A DNA stretch of 64,000 nt from Branchipolynoe longqiensis (Eukaryota > Annelida > Polychaeta > Phyllodocida > Polynoidae): assembly GCA_030323885.1 (NCBI GenBank), contig CM059193.1, positions 56,448,749 to 56,512,748 on the forward strand, given 5' to 3'. A model generated the notes under the pieces. The model was not told the DNA's origin, did not search any database, and saw only the letters and a program-made list of their open reading frames with translations. Numbering within the stretch: position 1 is the stretch's first letter; every line of letters starts with the position of its first letter. Positions 1 through 9,141 of the stretch are shown here, piece by piece. The translations under genes were made by a program, and so were the position numbers.

Positions 1-170
1 ACCGATAGTGCACGGTCATGGCAACCCACTGATAAATCAGGCCATTGGCAGTGGCACCATGGCCCGATATTTCACTCAGGCACATTATCCTTGCCCCATC
101 CTATTAATGCAGAGTGCCAGGCTAAGAAGCAACATGTATCAATTTTAAAGTCATTGGTTTGACTCGACTT
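1..170 (-). mobile_element. SINE-A copy, cut by window edge
   Basis: Body of the commonest SINE family here, read on the minus strand: the blocks for TCAGTCACATTATCCTGACA-like sequence, the CTAGCCTGGCACT-like block and the GTCATTGGTTTGACTCGA junction are in the usual order. The tRNA-like head is missing because a second copy in the opposite orientation begins directly where it should be. Confidence 0.75.
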
Positions 171-172
171 AA

Positions 173-505
173 CCAGACGGGATGGCCGAATGAGTTAGAG
201 CATCCGTCTCCCATGTTGGTAGACCATGGTATCATGGGTTCGAACCCTGGTCGAGTCAAACCTTAAAAATTGATACTTGTAGCTTCCTAGCCAGGTGCTC
301 GGCATTATTAGGATAGGGCAAGGACTAGTTGGCTCAGTGTCAGGATAATGTGACTGAGTGGGACATCAGGTCATGGTGCTGGTGGCCTGGTCTTCCAGTG
401 GGGCAGCACTATAAAGTCACGATGAGTGTGCACTGTCACAAGTCGGTACCCGTCCTGTTATGACCTTAGATGTTGCTAGGACGTAACACAACAACAAACA
501 ATTGA
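173..505 (+). mobile_element. SINE-A, near full length
   Basis: A tRNA-related head starts at about 174 with an A-box-like TGGCCGAATGAGTTAGAGC and a B-box GGTTCGAACCC near 238. The shared body follows, then the long tail that ends in the conserved hairpin CGTCCTG...CTAGGACG and a CAACAACAAAC-type simple repeat. The arrangement is that of a tRNA-derived SINE transcribed by Pol III; it codes for nothing. With the preceding copy it forms a head-to-head inverted pair. Confidence 0.85.
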
Positions 506-724
506 CTCGACCTGGAACCGAAGTATTAGACCACCACGCCCGCTATTCAGAAAGACACAAAGCTGAGCGGTCAATCAACCACTTGGAATTTGTTACTTAA
601 AGCGCTCTCGTCCGTTTAACTCATTTCAAATGATAACAATGGGGGACCTCCGACTTTTTAGTTCAAATTCCTGCCGTTCGTGTCGCCACTGATCTAGTGG
701 GCCTAAACTGCACACTGTCACACT
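506..724. other. No feature recognised
   Basis: Unique-looking AT-moderate sequence between a SINE and a tandem repeat; no open frame, tRNA or element terminus was seen. Confidence 0.4.
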
Positions 725-1345
725 GTAAACTCAATGGCTATGAGCAATCTACATACACAAGAAGTGAAATATCTCTAAAACCACACCAGTTAGAGACAAA
801 CCGCTTGGTACACATATAGAAAACATATTAAACGAATAGACTATATTAAATTCATAAGGTTAGGGTTCTGCATTTCTATTAATTTTGAATAAAATAGACG
901 TTTTGCACTGTGCGTACAGGTAAAGTCAATGCATTGTCAATGGCCGGGAGCAATCTTCATACAGAAAAAGTTAAATATCTCTAAAACCACACGAGCTAGA
1001 GACAAACCGCTTGGTACACATATAGAAAACATATTCAACGAATAGATTATATTAAATTCATAAGGTTAGGGTTCTGTATTTCTATTAATTTTGAATCAAA
1101 TAGACGTTTTGCACTGTGCGTACCAGTAAAGTCAATGCATTGTCAATGGCCGTGAGCAATCTTCGTACAGAAAAAGATTAATATCTCTAAAACCACAACA
1201 CCTAGAAACAAACTGATTGGAATATATATAGAAAACATGCTTACCAAAAAGATTATATTAAATTGCTACGGTTAAGGTTCTGGATTTCCATAAATCTTTA
1301 ATAAAATCGACGTTTTGCACTACGCGTACCGGTAAGCTCAAAACA
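725..1345. repeat. Three tandem copies of a ~206-bp repeat
   Basis: The block ATATCTCTAAAACCACA recurs at about 769, 975 and 1181. Each is followed by the same order of sub-blocks: AGAGACAAACCGCTTGG, AACATATT, TTTTGAATAAAAT and GTTTTGCACTG. The first two units are close to identical and the third is diverged. Dispersed relatives of this unit occur at 29840-30260, 30355-30430 and 30535-30735, and an inverted fragment lies near 56935-57030, so this is a dispersed family that has also amplified in tandem here. Confidence 0.8.
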
Positions 1346-1487
1346 TTGTCAATGCCTGTGTAGGCCCACTACTACCGAGGCGCCACCAAGTGTCAGAAAA
1401 TGAACTACGCCACATGTCCCCCATTGCACATATATGTTTAGCGTAGATCAAAAGCATTTGTTAAAAATCAACTGTAAATAACAAAAC

Positions 1488-1569
1488 AGACCAGATTGGG
1501 ATTCGAACCCACGTGGGCTGAGCACAACGGATTAGCAGTCCATCGCCTTAACCATTCGGCCACCTCGTC
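1488..1569 (-). pseudogene. tRNA-Ser(GCT), degenerate copy
   Basis: Minus-strand tRNA-Ser with the GCT anticodon in the ACTGCTAATCC loop and an intact B box. The acceptor stem has a mismatch at pair 4 and a G-U at pair 7, and the D arm differs from the good copies, so it is probably decaying. It is the most upstream-lying (lowest coordinate) member of the array. Confidence 0.65.
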
Positions 1570-1583
1570 TTTTAAACTCTGTG

Positions 1584-1585
1584 TC

Positions 1586-1616
<31 letters not shown>

Positions 1617-1772
1617 GCTGTCGGTCGTGATGCGACAAAGACTGCTTTTATTACTTGACTGCCGCTCTCCATTTAGCTCTCTGCTGTGAGAGTGATGTCC
1701 ATGAGTCGGTCTTAATGTCTCTCAGCTTCAGGTTTCTCTTGATTCATCATTAGATACTCTCTATCTAATGAT
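1584..1772 (-). mobile_element. LINE-X 3'-end fragment
   Basis: A (CAT)n run at 1587-1616 followed by the minus-strand 3' end of the same LINE whose reverse transcriptase lies at 16.2-18.1 kb (block CTGCCGCTCTCCATTTAGCT). The 5' truncation and the simple-repeat 3' end are typical of target-primed retrotransposition. It split the spacer between two tRNA-Ser copies. Confidence 0.8.
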
Positions 1773-1845
1773 GACAATTTCACATATATATGCTTAGCCT
1801 ACATAAAATCAAATTAAAAAAAATATTAACTATAAATAATTATAT

Positions 1846-1927
1846 CGACGAGGATGGGATTCGAACCCACGCGGGCATAGCCCAATGGATTAGCAGTCCA
1901 TCGCCTTAACCACTCGGCCACCTCGTC
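1846..1927 (-). tRNA. tRNA-Ser-GCT: tRNA-Ser(GCT)
   Basis: An 82-nt class II tRNA on the minus strand. The acceptor stem GACGAGG pairs perfectly with CCTCGTC, followed by a G discriminator. A box TGGCCGAGTGG, five-pair anticodon stem with loop CTGCTAA (anticodon GCT, reads AGC/AGU), variable arm stem GGGC/GCCC, and T arm GTGGG-TTCGAAT-CCCAT are all intact. A run of T's on the minus strand about 25 nt downstream (A-run at 1815-1823) can serve as Pol III terminator. It is the best copy of the array and probably functional. Confidence 0.93.
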
Positions 1928-2016
1928 TCTTTAAATATGCTTCTAATGATGGCAATTGCAGATATATGTTTAGTGTAGTAATGGATCAAAACAATATCAA
2001 CTATAAATAAGAGTAT

Positions 2017-2098
2017 CGACGAAGATGGGATTCGAACCCACGCGGGCAGAGGCCAATGGATTAGCAGTCCATCGCCCTAACCACTCGGCCACCTCGTC
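2017..2098 (-). tRNA. tRNA-Ser-GCT: tRNA-Ser(GCT), slightly diverged
   Basis: 82 nt, GCT anticodon, B box intact. Differences from the 1846 copy: one G-U in the acceptor stem, a substitution in the D arm and one mismatch in the variable-arm stem. A T4 run lies downstream on the minus strand. Its position about 170 bp from the neighbours shows it arose by tandem duplication. It may be functional or starting to decay. Confidence 0.85.
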
Positions 2099-2186
2099 TG
2101 TTCAATTGGTATCCACTGTTGACAATAGCACTCTTTTTAAGGATGTACTTCATGAAGACTAAGGAATGAGCTATACATTAAAAGTT

Positions 2187-2268
2187 CGACGAAGATGGGA
2201 TTCGAACCCACGCGGGCAGAGCCCAATGGATTAGCAGTCCATCGCCTTAACCACTCGGCCACCTCGTC
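2187..2268 (-). tRNA. tRNA-Ser-GCT: tRNA-Ser(GCT)
   Basis: 82 nt with all four arms intact, anticodon GCT, and a single G-U pair in the acceptor stem. A T4 run on the minus strand begins a few nucleotides after the discriminator base, a good Pol III terminator. About 170 bp from the preceding copy, with related spacer sequence. Confidence 0.9.
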
Positions 2269-2359
2269 TGTCTAACTCTTTTTGTAATGATGACAATTGT
2301 ACATACATATGCTTAGCATAGTTTAAAAGGATGAAAGAATGACCTATAAATCAAAAGGT

Positions 2360-2430
2360 CAAAGAAGATGGGATTCAAACCCACAGAGCCCAATGGATTA
2401 GCAGTCCATCGCCTTAACCAGTCGGCCACC
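2360..2430 (-). pseudogene. tRNA-Ser(GCT) pseudogene broken by MITE-G
   Basis: The anticodon arm and D arm match the array members, but the B box has a substitution and about 7 nt of the variable arm are deleted. The 5' acceptor strand is replaced by the terminus of MITE-G. The missing bases reappear on the far side of the element at about 3143, so the insertion split the tRNA. Confidence 0.85.
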
Positions 2431-3142
2431 AGGGCCCGTATGCAGGAGGCAGTGTTAGCAGCATTTGGTGTTACATCCTGTTACCGTTTAGCTAACACCG
2501 ACGTCGGGAACTGTGTCAAGTGGTATGCAGGAGCCCGTAACACTTACATTATAGCTAAACGTGAAGTTATTTATAGATTTGGGAATTCCCTCGAGTCGAC
2601 AATATGAATAACGCCGCCAATGTGGCGGCGGCGTTAATATCGGTTCGAATTTAGGGTTAAATTGATAAGATTTCACTTATTGCGTATGTAATTCTGTTAA
2701 ATATGACAGCATTGAATAGATTTGGGACTAAAAAATTGCCACCGCCGCCGCCGCATCGACGTCGCTTTCCATACTGGCGGATGAAAGCAACGTCGATGCG
2801 GCGGCAGCGGCGATTTGTTTCCTTTACGTTCGTTGATTCGAAAATATAAATATTAATATCGCCGCCCTTGCGGCAGCGGTGTTAATCTCTCTTCGATTTT
2901 AGGGTTAATTTAATCAAATTTCATTATTTGACTATGTAACTTTGTTAAATATGACACAATTGAATAGATTTGATACCTTACACCACTGTAAACTAGGTAT
3001 TTTTCTGGTTTACCTTAACCTAGTTTAAGCTTCAGGTGTTAGGCCTATCACTGACTCGTGCATGCCATTTTTCGCCACTAAACGGGAATTCCCGCCAAAC
3101 ACCGCTTTGCCTCGCTAACACTGGCTCCTGCATACGGCCCCT
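2431..3142. mobile_element. MITE-G, copy 1
   Basis: Inverted ends of about 30 bp built on GGGCCGTATGCAGGA and TAGC...GCTA, imperfect at two positions. The interior holds a GCC-rich palindromic block (2733-2812) and two tandemly arranged related halves around GTTAAATATGACA. No coding capacity. A second copy lies at 35621-36355. The superfamily is not assigned because no clean target-site duplication was found. Confidence 0.8.
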
Positions 3143-3229
3143 GGTCTGTCCCAATGCTTTTACTATGATAATAATCATTCATAAATATTCTTATTGTACA
3201 TGGAAGGGATGACCAACAAATCGAAAGGT

Positions 3230-3311
3230 GGACGAAGATCGGATTCGAACCCAAACGGGTAGAGCCCAATGGATTAGCAGTCCATCGCCTTAACCACTCG
3301 GTCACCTGCTC
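3230..3311 (-). pseudogene. tRNA-Ser(GCT) pseudogene
   Basis: GCT anticodon arm and T arm are recognisable, but the acceptor strands no longer match each other and the D-arm GGCC is altered. After subtracting the MITE-G insertion it sits about 165 bp from the preceding copy, keeping the array period. Confidence 0.8.
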
Positions 3312-3360
3312 AGTAGACAATGTTGAAGAACTGTTAAAAACTGTGTGCTACATAAAGGTT

Positions 3361-3637
3361 TTTGTTGTTGTTGTTTTACGTCCTAGCAACATCTAAGGTC
3401 ATATCAGGATGGGTACTGACTTGTGACAGTGCGCACTCATGGGAACTTTATAGTACTGCCCCACTGGGAGACCAGGCCGCCAGCACCATGACCTGATATC
3501 CCACTCAGTCACATTATCCTGACACTGAGCCAACCAGTCCTTACCCTATCCTAATAATGACGAGTGCCAGGCTAGGAAGCAACAAGTATCAATTTTTAAG
3601 TCGTTGGTTTGACGGGACCAGGGTTTGAACCGCTACT
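3361..3637 (-). mobile_element. SINE-A, 5'-truncated head
   Basis: Starts with the (GTT)n-TTTTACGTCCTAGCAACA tail end of SINE-A, runs through the full body, and breaks off inside the tRNA-like head after GGTTTGAACC. Inserted between two tRNA-Ser pseudogenes. Confidence 0.8.
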
Positions 3638-3751
3638 TAAAGGTGCATAAGCAAAAGCTTGGGTCATTTTACTTAAAGCTGCATATAGAAACACTTGGCA
3701 TATGAGTCATTCTCTGAAAAATTACACTCCATATTTGGTTTCCATGTTAAG

Positions 3752-3833
3752 GTGGTGATAATTAATTCGAACCTACGCGGGCAGAGCTCAATGGATTAGC
3801 AGTCCATCGCCTTAACCACTGGGCCACCTGGTC
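3752..3833 (-). pseudogene. tRNA-Ser(GCT) pseudogene
   Basis: The anticodon arm with GCT and the variable arm survive. The acceptor stem and one side of the T arm are decayed. Confidence 0.75.
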
Positions 3834-4069
3834 CGGGGTGAATGTGAAAGAACTGTATAAACGCTTCACTGTTTTAAGAAATTATATAGTTATATAAATT
3901 TCAATTTCGAATAAATGTTAATTACTGACTTAATTAATTATAATTCAGTTGAGTAGCAGACATGTTCTTTTCACTCAAACTATGAGCATTCTTTGGATTA
4001 ATTTCATAGTGATAGGAATTATAGTAAATTAAGGGTATTTATTGCTTGTTTAAAAAAAGAGACAAATCT

Positions 4070-4155
4070 CAGAAAAGATAGAATTCGAATCTCACATGAG
4101 TAGAGATTAAAGGATTAGCAAGCAACCACATAAATCAATCAACTACCTGATGTAA
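4070..4155 (-). pseudogene. tRNA-Ser relic, highly decayed
   Basis: Weak but colinear match to the array: ATTCGAATCTCAC for the T arm, AAAGGATTAGCA for the anticodon arm and CAACTACCTG for the D arm and acceptor. Possible further relics lie at 5835-5885 and 6055-6100. Confidence 0.5.
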
Positions 4156-4163
4156 TCTGAATG

Positions 4164-4469
4164 TTGGAGCCTTGCATCCTGGCAACATCTAAGGTCATAT
4201 CAGGACGGATACCGACTTGTGATAGTGCACACTCAAGGTTACTTCATAGTGCTGTCCTATAGTGAAATCAAGCCGCAGCACCATGACCTGATATCCCATC
4301 CAGTCACATTATCCTGACAACCAGTCCTTGCCCTATCCTAACTATATTGAGCACCTGACGCGGAAGCAACAAGTATAAATCTTTAAGTCATTGATTTGAC
4401 TCGACCAAGGTTCGATTCCGTGGGTTCCTACGAAACCGGAGACATATGCTCCACTTACTCGGCCATCCG
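4164..4469 (-). mobile_element. SINE-A
   Basis: Complete order of tail hairpin, body and tRNA-like head on the minus strand, with substitutions in the head. Directly abuts the last tRNA-Ser relic. Confidence 0.8.
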
Positions 4470-4550
4470 AAAATACCAAGACTTTTCTAGGAACGTGGCA
4501 TATTTCCAATCCTTAATATAGAAGAAGTGCTTATTAATGAAATGCCCATT

Positions 4551-4776
4551 TTTTGGGGTACATTAGTTGTTTAAGCAGGGGAAATTTCAGTCGCAGACGA
4601 CTGGTCTTCCTCATTCCAATGCTCCTTGACCTATCCTAGTAACGCCGACTTTGGCTAGGAAGCGACAAGTATCAATTTTAAAGTCATTGGTTTGACTCAA
4701 ACAGGATTCGAACCCACAATCCCACGATCTACCAACACGGGAGACGGACACTCTAACTCATTCGGCCATCCCCTCT
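4551..4776 (-). mobile_element. SINE-B
   Basis: Same tRNA head 1 and first body segment as SINE-A, but a different, shorter tail: the GCAGGGGAAATTTCAGTC and TGGTCTTCCTCATTCCA blocks, ending in TTGGGGTACATTAGTTG. Other copies are at 19079-19305, 38163-38338 (partial) and 52926-53150. Confidence 0.85.
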
Positions 4777-6283
4777 GTTAATAGAAACATGGGTAATTCT
4801 CAGCAAGGCAAGGGTTCACCTGAACTACAATGAACACATTACGAACTGACAATGGTGGTGCCACCTGGCATTATTCCTAAACATTAATGTGGACACCCAC
4901 CAGCTTTGAACCCAAGCCTGCTACTACAGCTGACTACGGTCACCACCTAGCGGTATTTTACTTATCCAGCCTCTGACGTCACAACTGCCTCCTGGGTTCA
5001 AATGTTCACTTACTGTCTGGACACAAACACACGAGGTCAGGCCGTTCTACAGTTTTTGCAACTTTCTATCCGGACCGCACTTCGTCCACACCTCTCTCTG
5101 TCTCCTCTCTGGTGGCCTTGCTCCTCCTTGATAATGTCTGAAAAGAGTTCCAGGAGGGGGAGCCTGCCAGCATTTCACTTTCTACTCTTACTTTGTCTGT
5201 GTCTTTGGTTCGCCGGCTGGTCACCATAGAGCAAAGAGACACGGCCCTTTGACTCAACTCTCCTCATTTCTCTTTCCTATGCTCTACCCTTTTTATTTTC
5301 TCCCAGGCTTACTTCCGCCCCTGATCAAGGAGTTGTGTTCTTAGGTGGGGCCCTGTACCTTATCGTGTCTCTCGCTTTGTTCTTGTTGCTGGAACCTGAT
5401 GAACCCACCTTTACCCGGCCCTTCCTCGTAAACCCTTGCTGCTGTTACTGGATACAAGTGCTCTGCTACCGCCAGACCAGAGTGATTCGGGGCCGCCCCA
5501 GCGATTCAGCGTTTGATTGTTGTAAAGACATCCCCAGCTTCTACAACCATCCCACCTGAAGATTAATCTTCAACCAAAGATTGGACCGATATATCATGGC
5601 CTTTCTATATTGCTGCAGTTTTGCAGCCGTTAACCCTTGTAAGGTTACAAACAACCCCAAAAGCAAGCAGTTTGTGCTGCCACCACCCCATAACTAAGAA
5701 AAGACACAGTGATTCACAGCGACGCGCGCGTGAGTAATTCCGATTTCAAAATTGATATATGCCACTCCACATTAACATATCACTGAGAAAAATAAAGCAC
5801 TATCATGCCACTCCTTGTCTCACAGTTGAAGTATTTAATTAAAGCCCAGTGGAATAATGATTTTTCGCCTTAACTATTTGGTCCCATCATCAATCAATCA
5901 TTCTTCCCTGGATAGAAACATCTATGTGTTGAATTAAGAAGAACCACTTACATATTTAAGCAGTGTTTGGTTGTGATAGGACATAAGGAATACTTGCTTA
6001 TTCATCAAAATCTCAATTAGGAATCAATATTTATTAATGAATGAATAAATTACAATTCAATAGATTAGCAGACCATTACAATAGCGGCTTGGGGCCCTCA
6101 TCAAATTCTCCTCTCACTCGAACTGTATGAATTATTCTGAATATGTTTGTAGTGATACGAATTAAAGAATAATCTTTCTTAAATAATTTCTCAGCAAAGA
6201 TGGGAATGTCCAAACGAGATGGGAAGCAGTAAATTAAAATAGAACTTTGACAACCTACAACAGTCAGAATGAGTTGCGGCAAG
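4777..6283. other. No gene recognised; small unexplained ORFs
   Basis: Contains moderately open plus-strand frames at 5002-5229 and 5335-5559, the latter with a hydrophobic N-terminal stretch, but no recognisable domain, no repeat of the frame elsewhere and no clear splice context. An AATAAA at 5791 is followed by a CTTGTCTCACAG-type sequence that could belong to an old LTR, but no paired LTR was found. Two faint tRNA-Ser relics lie at 5835-5885 and 6055-6100. Confidence 0.35.
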
Positions 6284-6460
6284 TTAAGCCCTGTTCACAT
6301 AGCTGTTAGTGGACGTAGTTGAAAGTATGTGAACGTAGTGGAGGCTGACGTGGGTCAAATGTGGTGTAAGTTTGTTAAGCTACATTGAAATACGTTAAGG
6401 TATGGTACCTATTGCCACCAAATGATATGGAAAAATAGGTTATGGTATGGATGCCAGTCC

Positions 6461-6610
6461 GTTCAACTACGTTCAACTACGTTCAACTACGTTCAACTAC
6501 GTTCAACTACGTTCAACTACGTTCAACTACGTTCAACTACGTTCAACTACGTTCAACTACGTTCAACTACGTTCAACTACGTTCAACTACGTTCAACTAC
6601 GTTCAACTAC
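6461..6610. repeat. 15 perfect copies of a 10-bp repeat
   Basis: GTTCAACTAC repeated head to tail without a single mismatch over 150 bp. The unit is the reverse complement of the sub-terminal motif GTAGTTGAAC of the host MITE, so the array grew from the element's own end. Confidence 0.97.
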
Positions 6611-6730
6611 TTTTAGCCTCCACTATGTTCAACTATGTTCAACTACATACACTAACAGCTGTATGCTGCACTGCTTCGCGACATGGAACGGCCATGGTTT
6701 TGTGCGGTCAAAGTACACTAATGTCTGCTA

Positions 6731-6790
6731 GAGTATGCTAGAGTATGCTAGAGTATGCTAGAGTATGCTAGAGTATGCTAGAGTACATTA
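6731..6790. repeat. Array of GAGTATGCTA (10 bp)
   Basis: Five perfect copies followed by a diverged sixth, inside MITE-T. The reverse complement of the same motif is repeated in the second MITE-T copy around 36700-36765. Confidence 0.93.
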
Positions 6791-7054
6791 AGAGGTAAAT
6801 TCTACTACGTTCTACTACATTCAAAATTCAGCCTCTAACATACCGCTCTTTTGAACATGTAAAAAAATTAAATCGGAGATCACGGCTCACCCACGTTATT
6901 ACCAAGTTAACATCAAGGACAAGTACAGATGCTGGTATGTTCAACTAGGTTCAACTATGTTCAACTACTTTCAACTATGTTAGCCTCCACTACATTCACC
7001 TACCTCCACTAACGGCTATGTGATCAGGGCTTTAAAAGCAAGCTTCAGCAACAG

Positions 7055-8432
7055 AGCAAGTGATGTCAAGTTGCAACAACATATTGCAGTTGCAACAAAT
7101 TCCTAAATCCATGGCTAGTTAAAAGCAAGCTGAAACAGCACATCACCAGTCATCACAAGTTAGAACACGATTCAACAGTCATAACAAGCTGCAACAATCT
7201 ACGGCCAGTTAAAAGCAAGCTGCAACAACAAACGACCAGTCATAACAAGCGGCAACAACATACATCAGTCACAACAAGCTGCAACAAACCATAGCAAGTT
7301 AAAATCAAGCTGCAACAAACCAGAGCAAGTTAAAGACAAGCTTCAATAATACATAGCAACTTAAACAAGTCATAACAAGCTGGAACAACATATTGCAGTC
7401 CAAACAAGCTGCAACAAACCATAGCAAGTTAAAGACAAGCTTCAATAATACATAGCAACTTAAACAAGTCATAACAAACTGGAACCACATATTGCAGTCC
7501 CAACAAGCTGCAACAAACCATAGCAAGTTACAAGCAAGCTGCAACAATACATAACAAGGAATAACAAGCTGCAACAATATACTGCAGTCCCAACCAGCTG
7601 CAACAAGATATAAGCAGTTAAAAACAAGCTGCAACAATACATGACAAGGAATAACAAGCTGCAACAATATATTGCAGTCCCAACCAGCTGCAACAAGATA
7701 TAAGCAGTTAAAAACAAGCTGCAACAATACATAACACATAATAACAAGCTGCAACAACATACTGCAGTCCCAACCAGCTGCAACAAGATATAAGCAGTTA
7801 CAAGCAAGCTGCAACAAAATATACCCAGTCATGACAAGCTGCAACAACATACATCAGTCACAACAAGCTACAACAATTTATAGCAAGCTGCAACAATACA
7901 CAGGCAGTCGCAACAAACTGCAACAATTTATGACAGTTAGAAAACAGTTGCAACAACATGGATGTATATTAATGACAAGCTGCAACAACCTACATCACCC
8001 ACAACAAGCAGCAACAACATGCATGTATATTACTGACAAGCTGCAACAACCTACAGCACCCACAACAAGCAGCAACAACACGCATGTATATTAACGACAA
8101 GCTGCAACAACCTACAACACCCACAACAAGCAGCAACAACACGCATGTATATTAATGACAAGCTGCAACAACCTACAGCACCCACAACAAGCAGCAACAA
8201 CACACATCTATATTACTGACAAGGTGCAACAACCTACAACACCCACAACAAGCAGCAACAACACACATCTATATTACTGAGAAGCTGCAACAACCTACAG
8301 CACCCAAAACAAGCAGCAACAACCCGCATGTATATTAATGACAAGCTGCAACAACCTACAGCATCCACAACAAGCAGCAACAACACGCATCTATATTACT
8401 GACAAGCTGCAACAACCTACAACAAAGCTACA
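7055..8432. repeat. CAAGCTGCAACAA minisatellite with mixed periods
   Basis: A 1.4-kb array based on the 13-mer CAAGCTGCAACAA. Between about 7570 and 7800 the higher-order period is 90 bp (GCAGTCC at 7584, 7674, 7764); from 7975 to 8430 it is 61 bp. The lower-coordinate part has irregular ~30/100-bp spacing. The long minus-strand open frame over it is a by-product of the repeat and not a gene. Confidence 0.9.
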
Positions 8433-8739
8433 ACATGATGCAAGACAAACCAGGAAGCTGGTAATGACTGCGCACCACAAACCGCGCAATGTCTGCAACA
8501 GACAGATGAATAGACACAGCCGTAACAGCCGCGAACCGCTTGCAACCCACCGGCAACAAGAACACCCACACGAAATGACGTCACCAACGCATGACACTAA
8601 TATGACACTGATGCAATGCGACATGCATTCTCCTCCTGCAAGCACAGCTTGAACCGCACCAACACCAACCACCAACACCACCCTTCCACCTACCATCACC
8701 CCTCACCTCCACTCCTAGAACCCCCCTGCCCCCCCCCCC

Positions 8740-8950
8740 CCCCGGCCCCTCAATACTGCGCGCTAAACCAACCTGCCAGCCAATCCCGCTAAATCTCGTC
8801 TGCTGCCCCCCAAATCTCGTCCATCATCACGTGACGTGGACGAGCGTCTCGCGTGACGGCGTCCCACCACGGGAAGCTGCGTCACGTGGTGTTGACCCTA
8901 TGAACCCGGAAGTGGATGTCTATTCCGCATGCTTCAGCCGCCAGGTGGCT
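8740..8950. promoter_or_regulatory. GC-rich patch with CACGTG and ETS-like motifs
   Basis: After a C-run at 8724-8742 the sequence carries TCACGTGACG, TCACGTGG, GCGTGACG and CCCGGAAGTG within about 100 bp, a cluster typical of a CpG-type promoter. No convincing exon was found next to it, so this is only a candidate. Confidence 0.3.
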
Positions 8951-8985
8951 CTTCTGCTTCTTTTTCTTCTTATTTTTCTTTCTCT

Positions 8986-9016
<31 letters not shown>

Positions 9017-9035
9017 TTTCTTCTATTTTATACTT
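8950..9035. repeat. (CTT)n-like pyrimidine microsatellite
   Basis: TTCTTCTTC-rich tract; the hydrophobic and serine-rich open frames crossing it are repeat artefacts. Confidence 0.9.
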
Positions 9036-9090
9036 TGCTTTATTTAGAAAACAGGACCTGAAATTATACCATAAGCTAAGATTCCATATA

Positions 9091-9141
9091 CCTGGTATAC
9101 GGTATGCGGTATGCGGTATGCGGTATGCGGTATGTAGTATG
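9091..9141. repeat. GGTATGC heptamer repeat
   Basis: Six to seven copies of GGTATGC or one-base variants head to tail. Confidence 0.9.

Larger units (their letters stand above)
6288..7031. mobile_element. MITE-T, copy 1 (built of 10-bp repeats)
   Basis: Termini GCCCTGTTCACATAGC and its near inverted complement ending at about 7030, with TTAA at 6284-6287 and at 7032-7035. Sub-terminal GTAGTTGAAC and GGAGGCT motifs are inverted at the two ends. The interior is dominated by a 15-copy array of GTTCAACTAC and a GAGTATGCTA array. A second copy lies at 36459-37019. TTAA target sites suggest the piggyBac or Kolobok type; no transposase is present. Confidence 0.8.

Noticed and set aside
173..260. 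tRNA gene call for the SINE-A head
   Set aside because: A and B boxes are present but the acceptor strands do not pair and a SINE body follows directly.
5002..5559. Two small plus-strand ORFs with hydrophobic stretches
   Set aside because: No recognisable family, no repeat of the frame and no splice context; left as unexplained sequence.
6461..6610. CRISPR-like array
   Set aside because: The 10-bp units are contiguous without spacers and lie in a eukaryotic MITE.
7305..7850. 181-codon minus-strand frame resembling a membrane protein (LLQLV repeats)
   Set aside because: Antisense of the CAAGCTGCAACAA minisatellite.
7975..8430. CRISPR-like regular repeats of 61 bp
   Set aside because: Whole unit repeats, no unique spacers; ordinary minisatellite.
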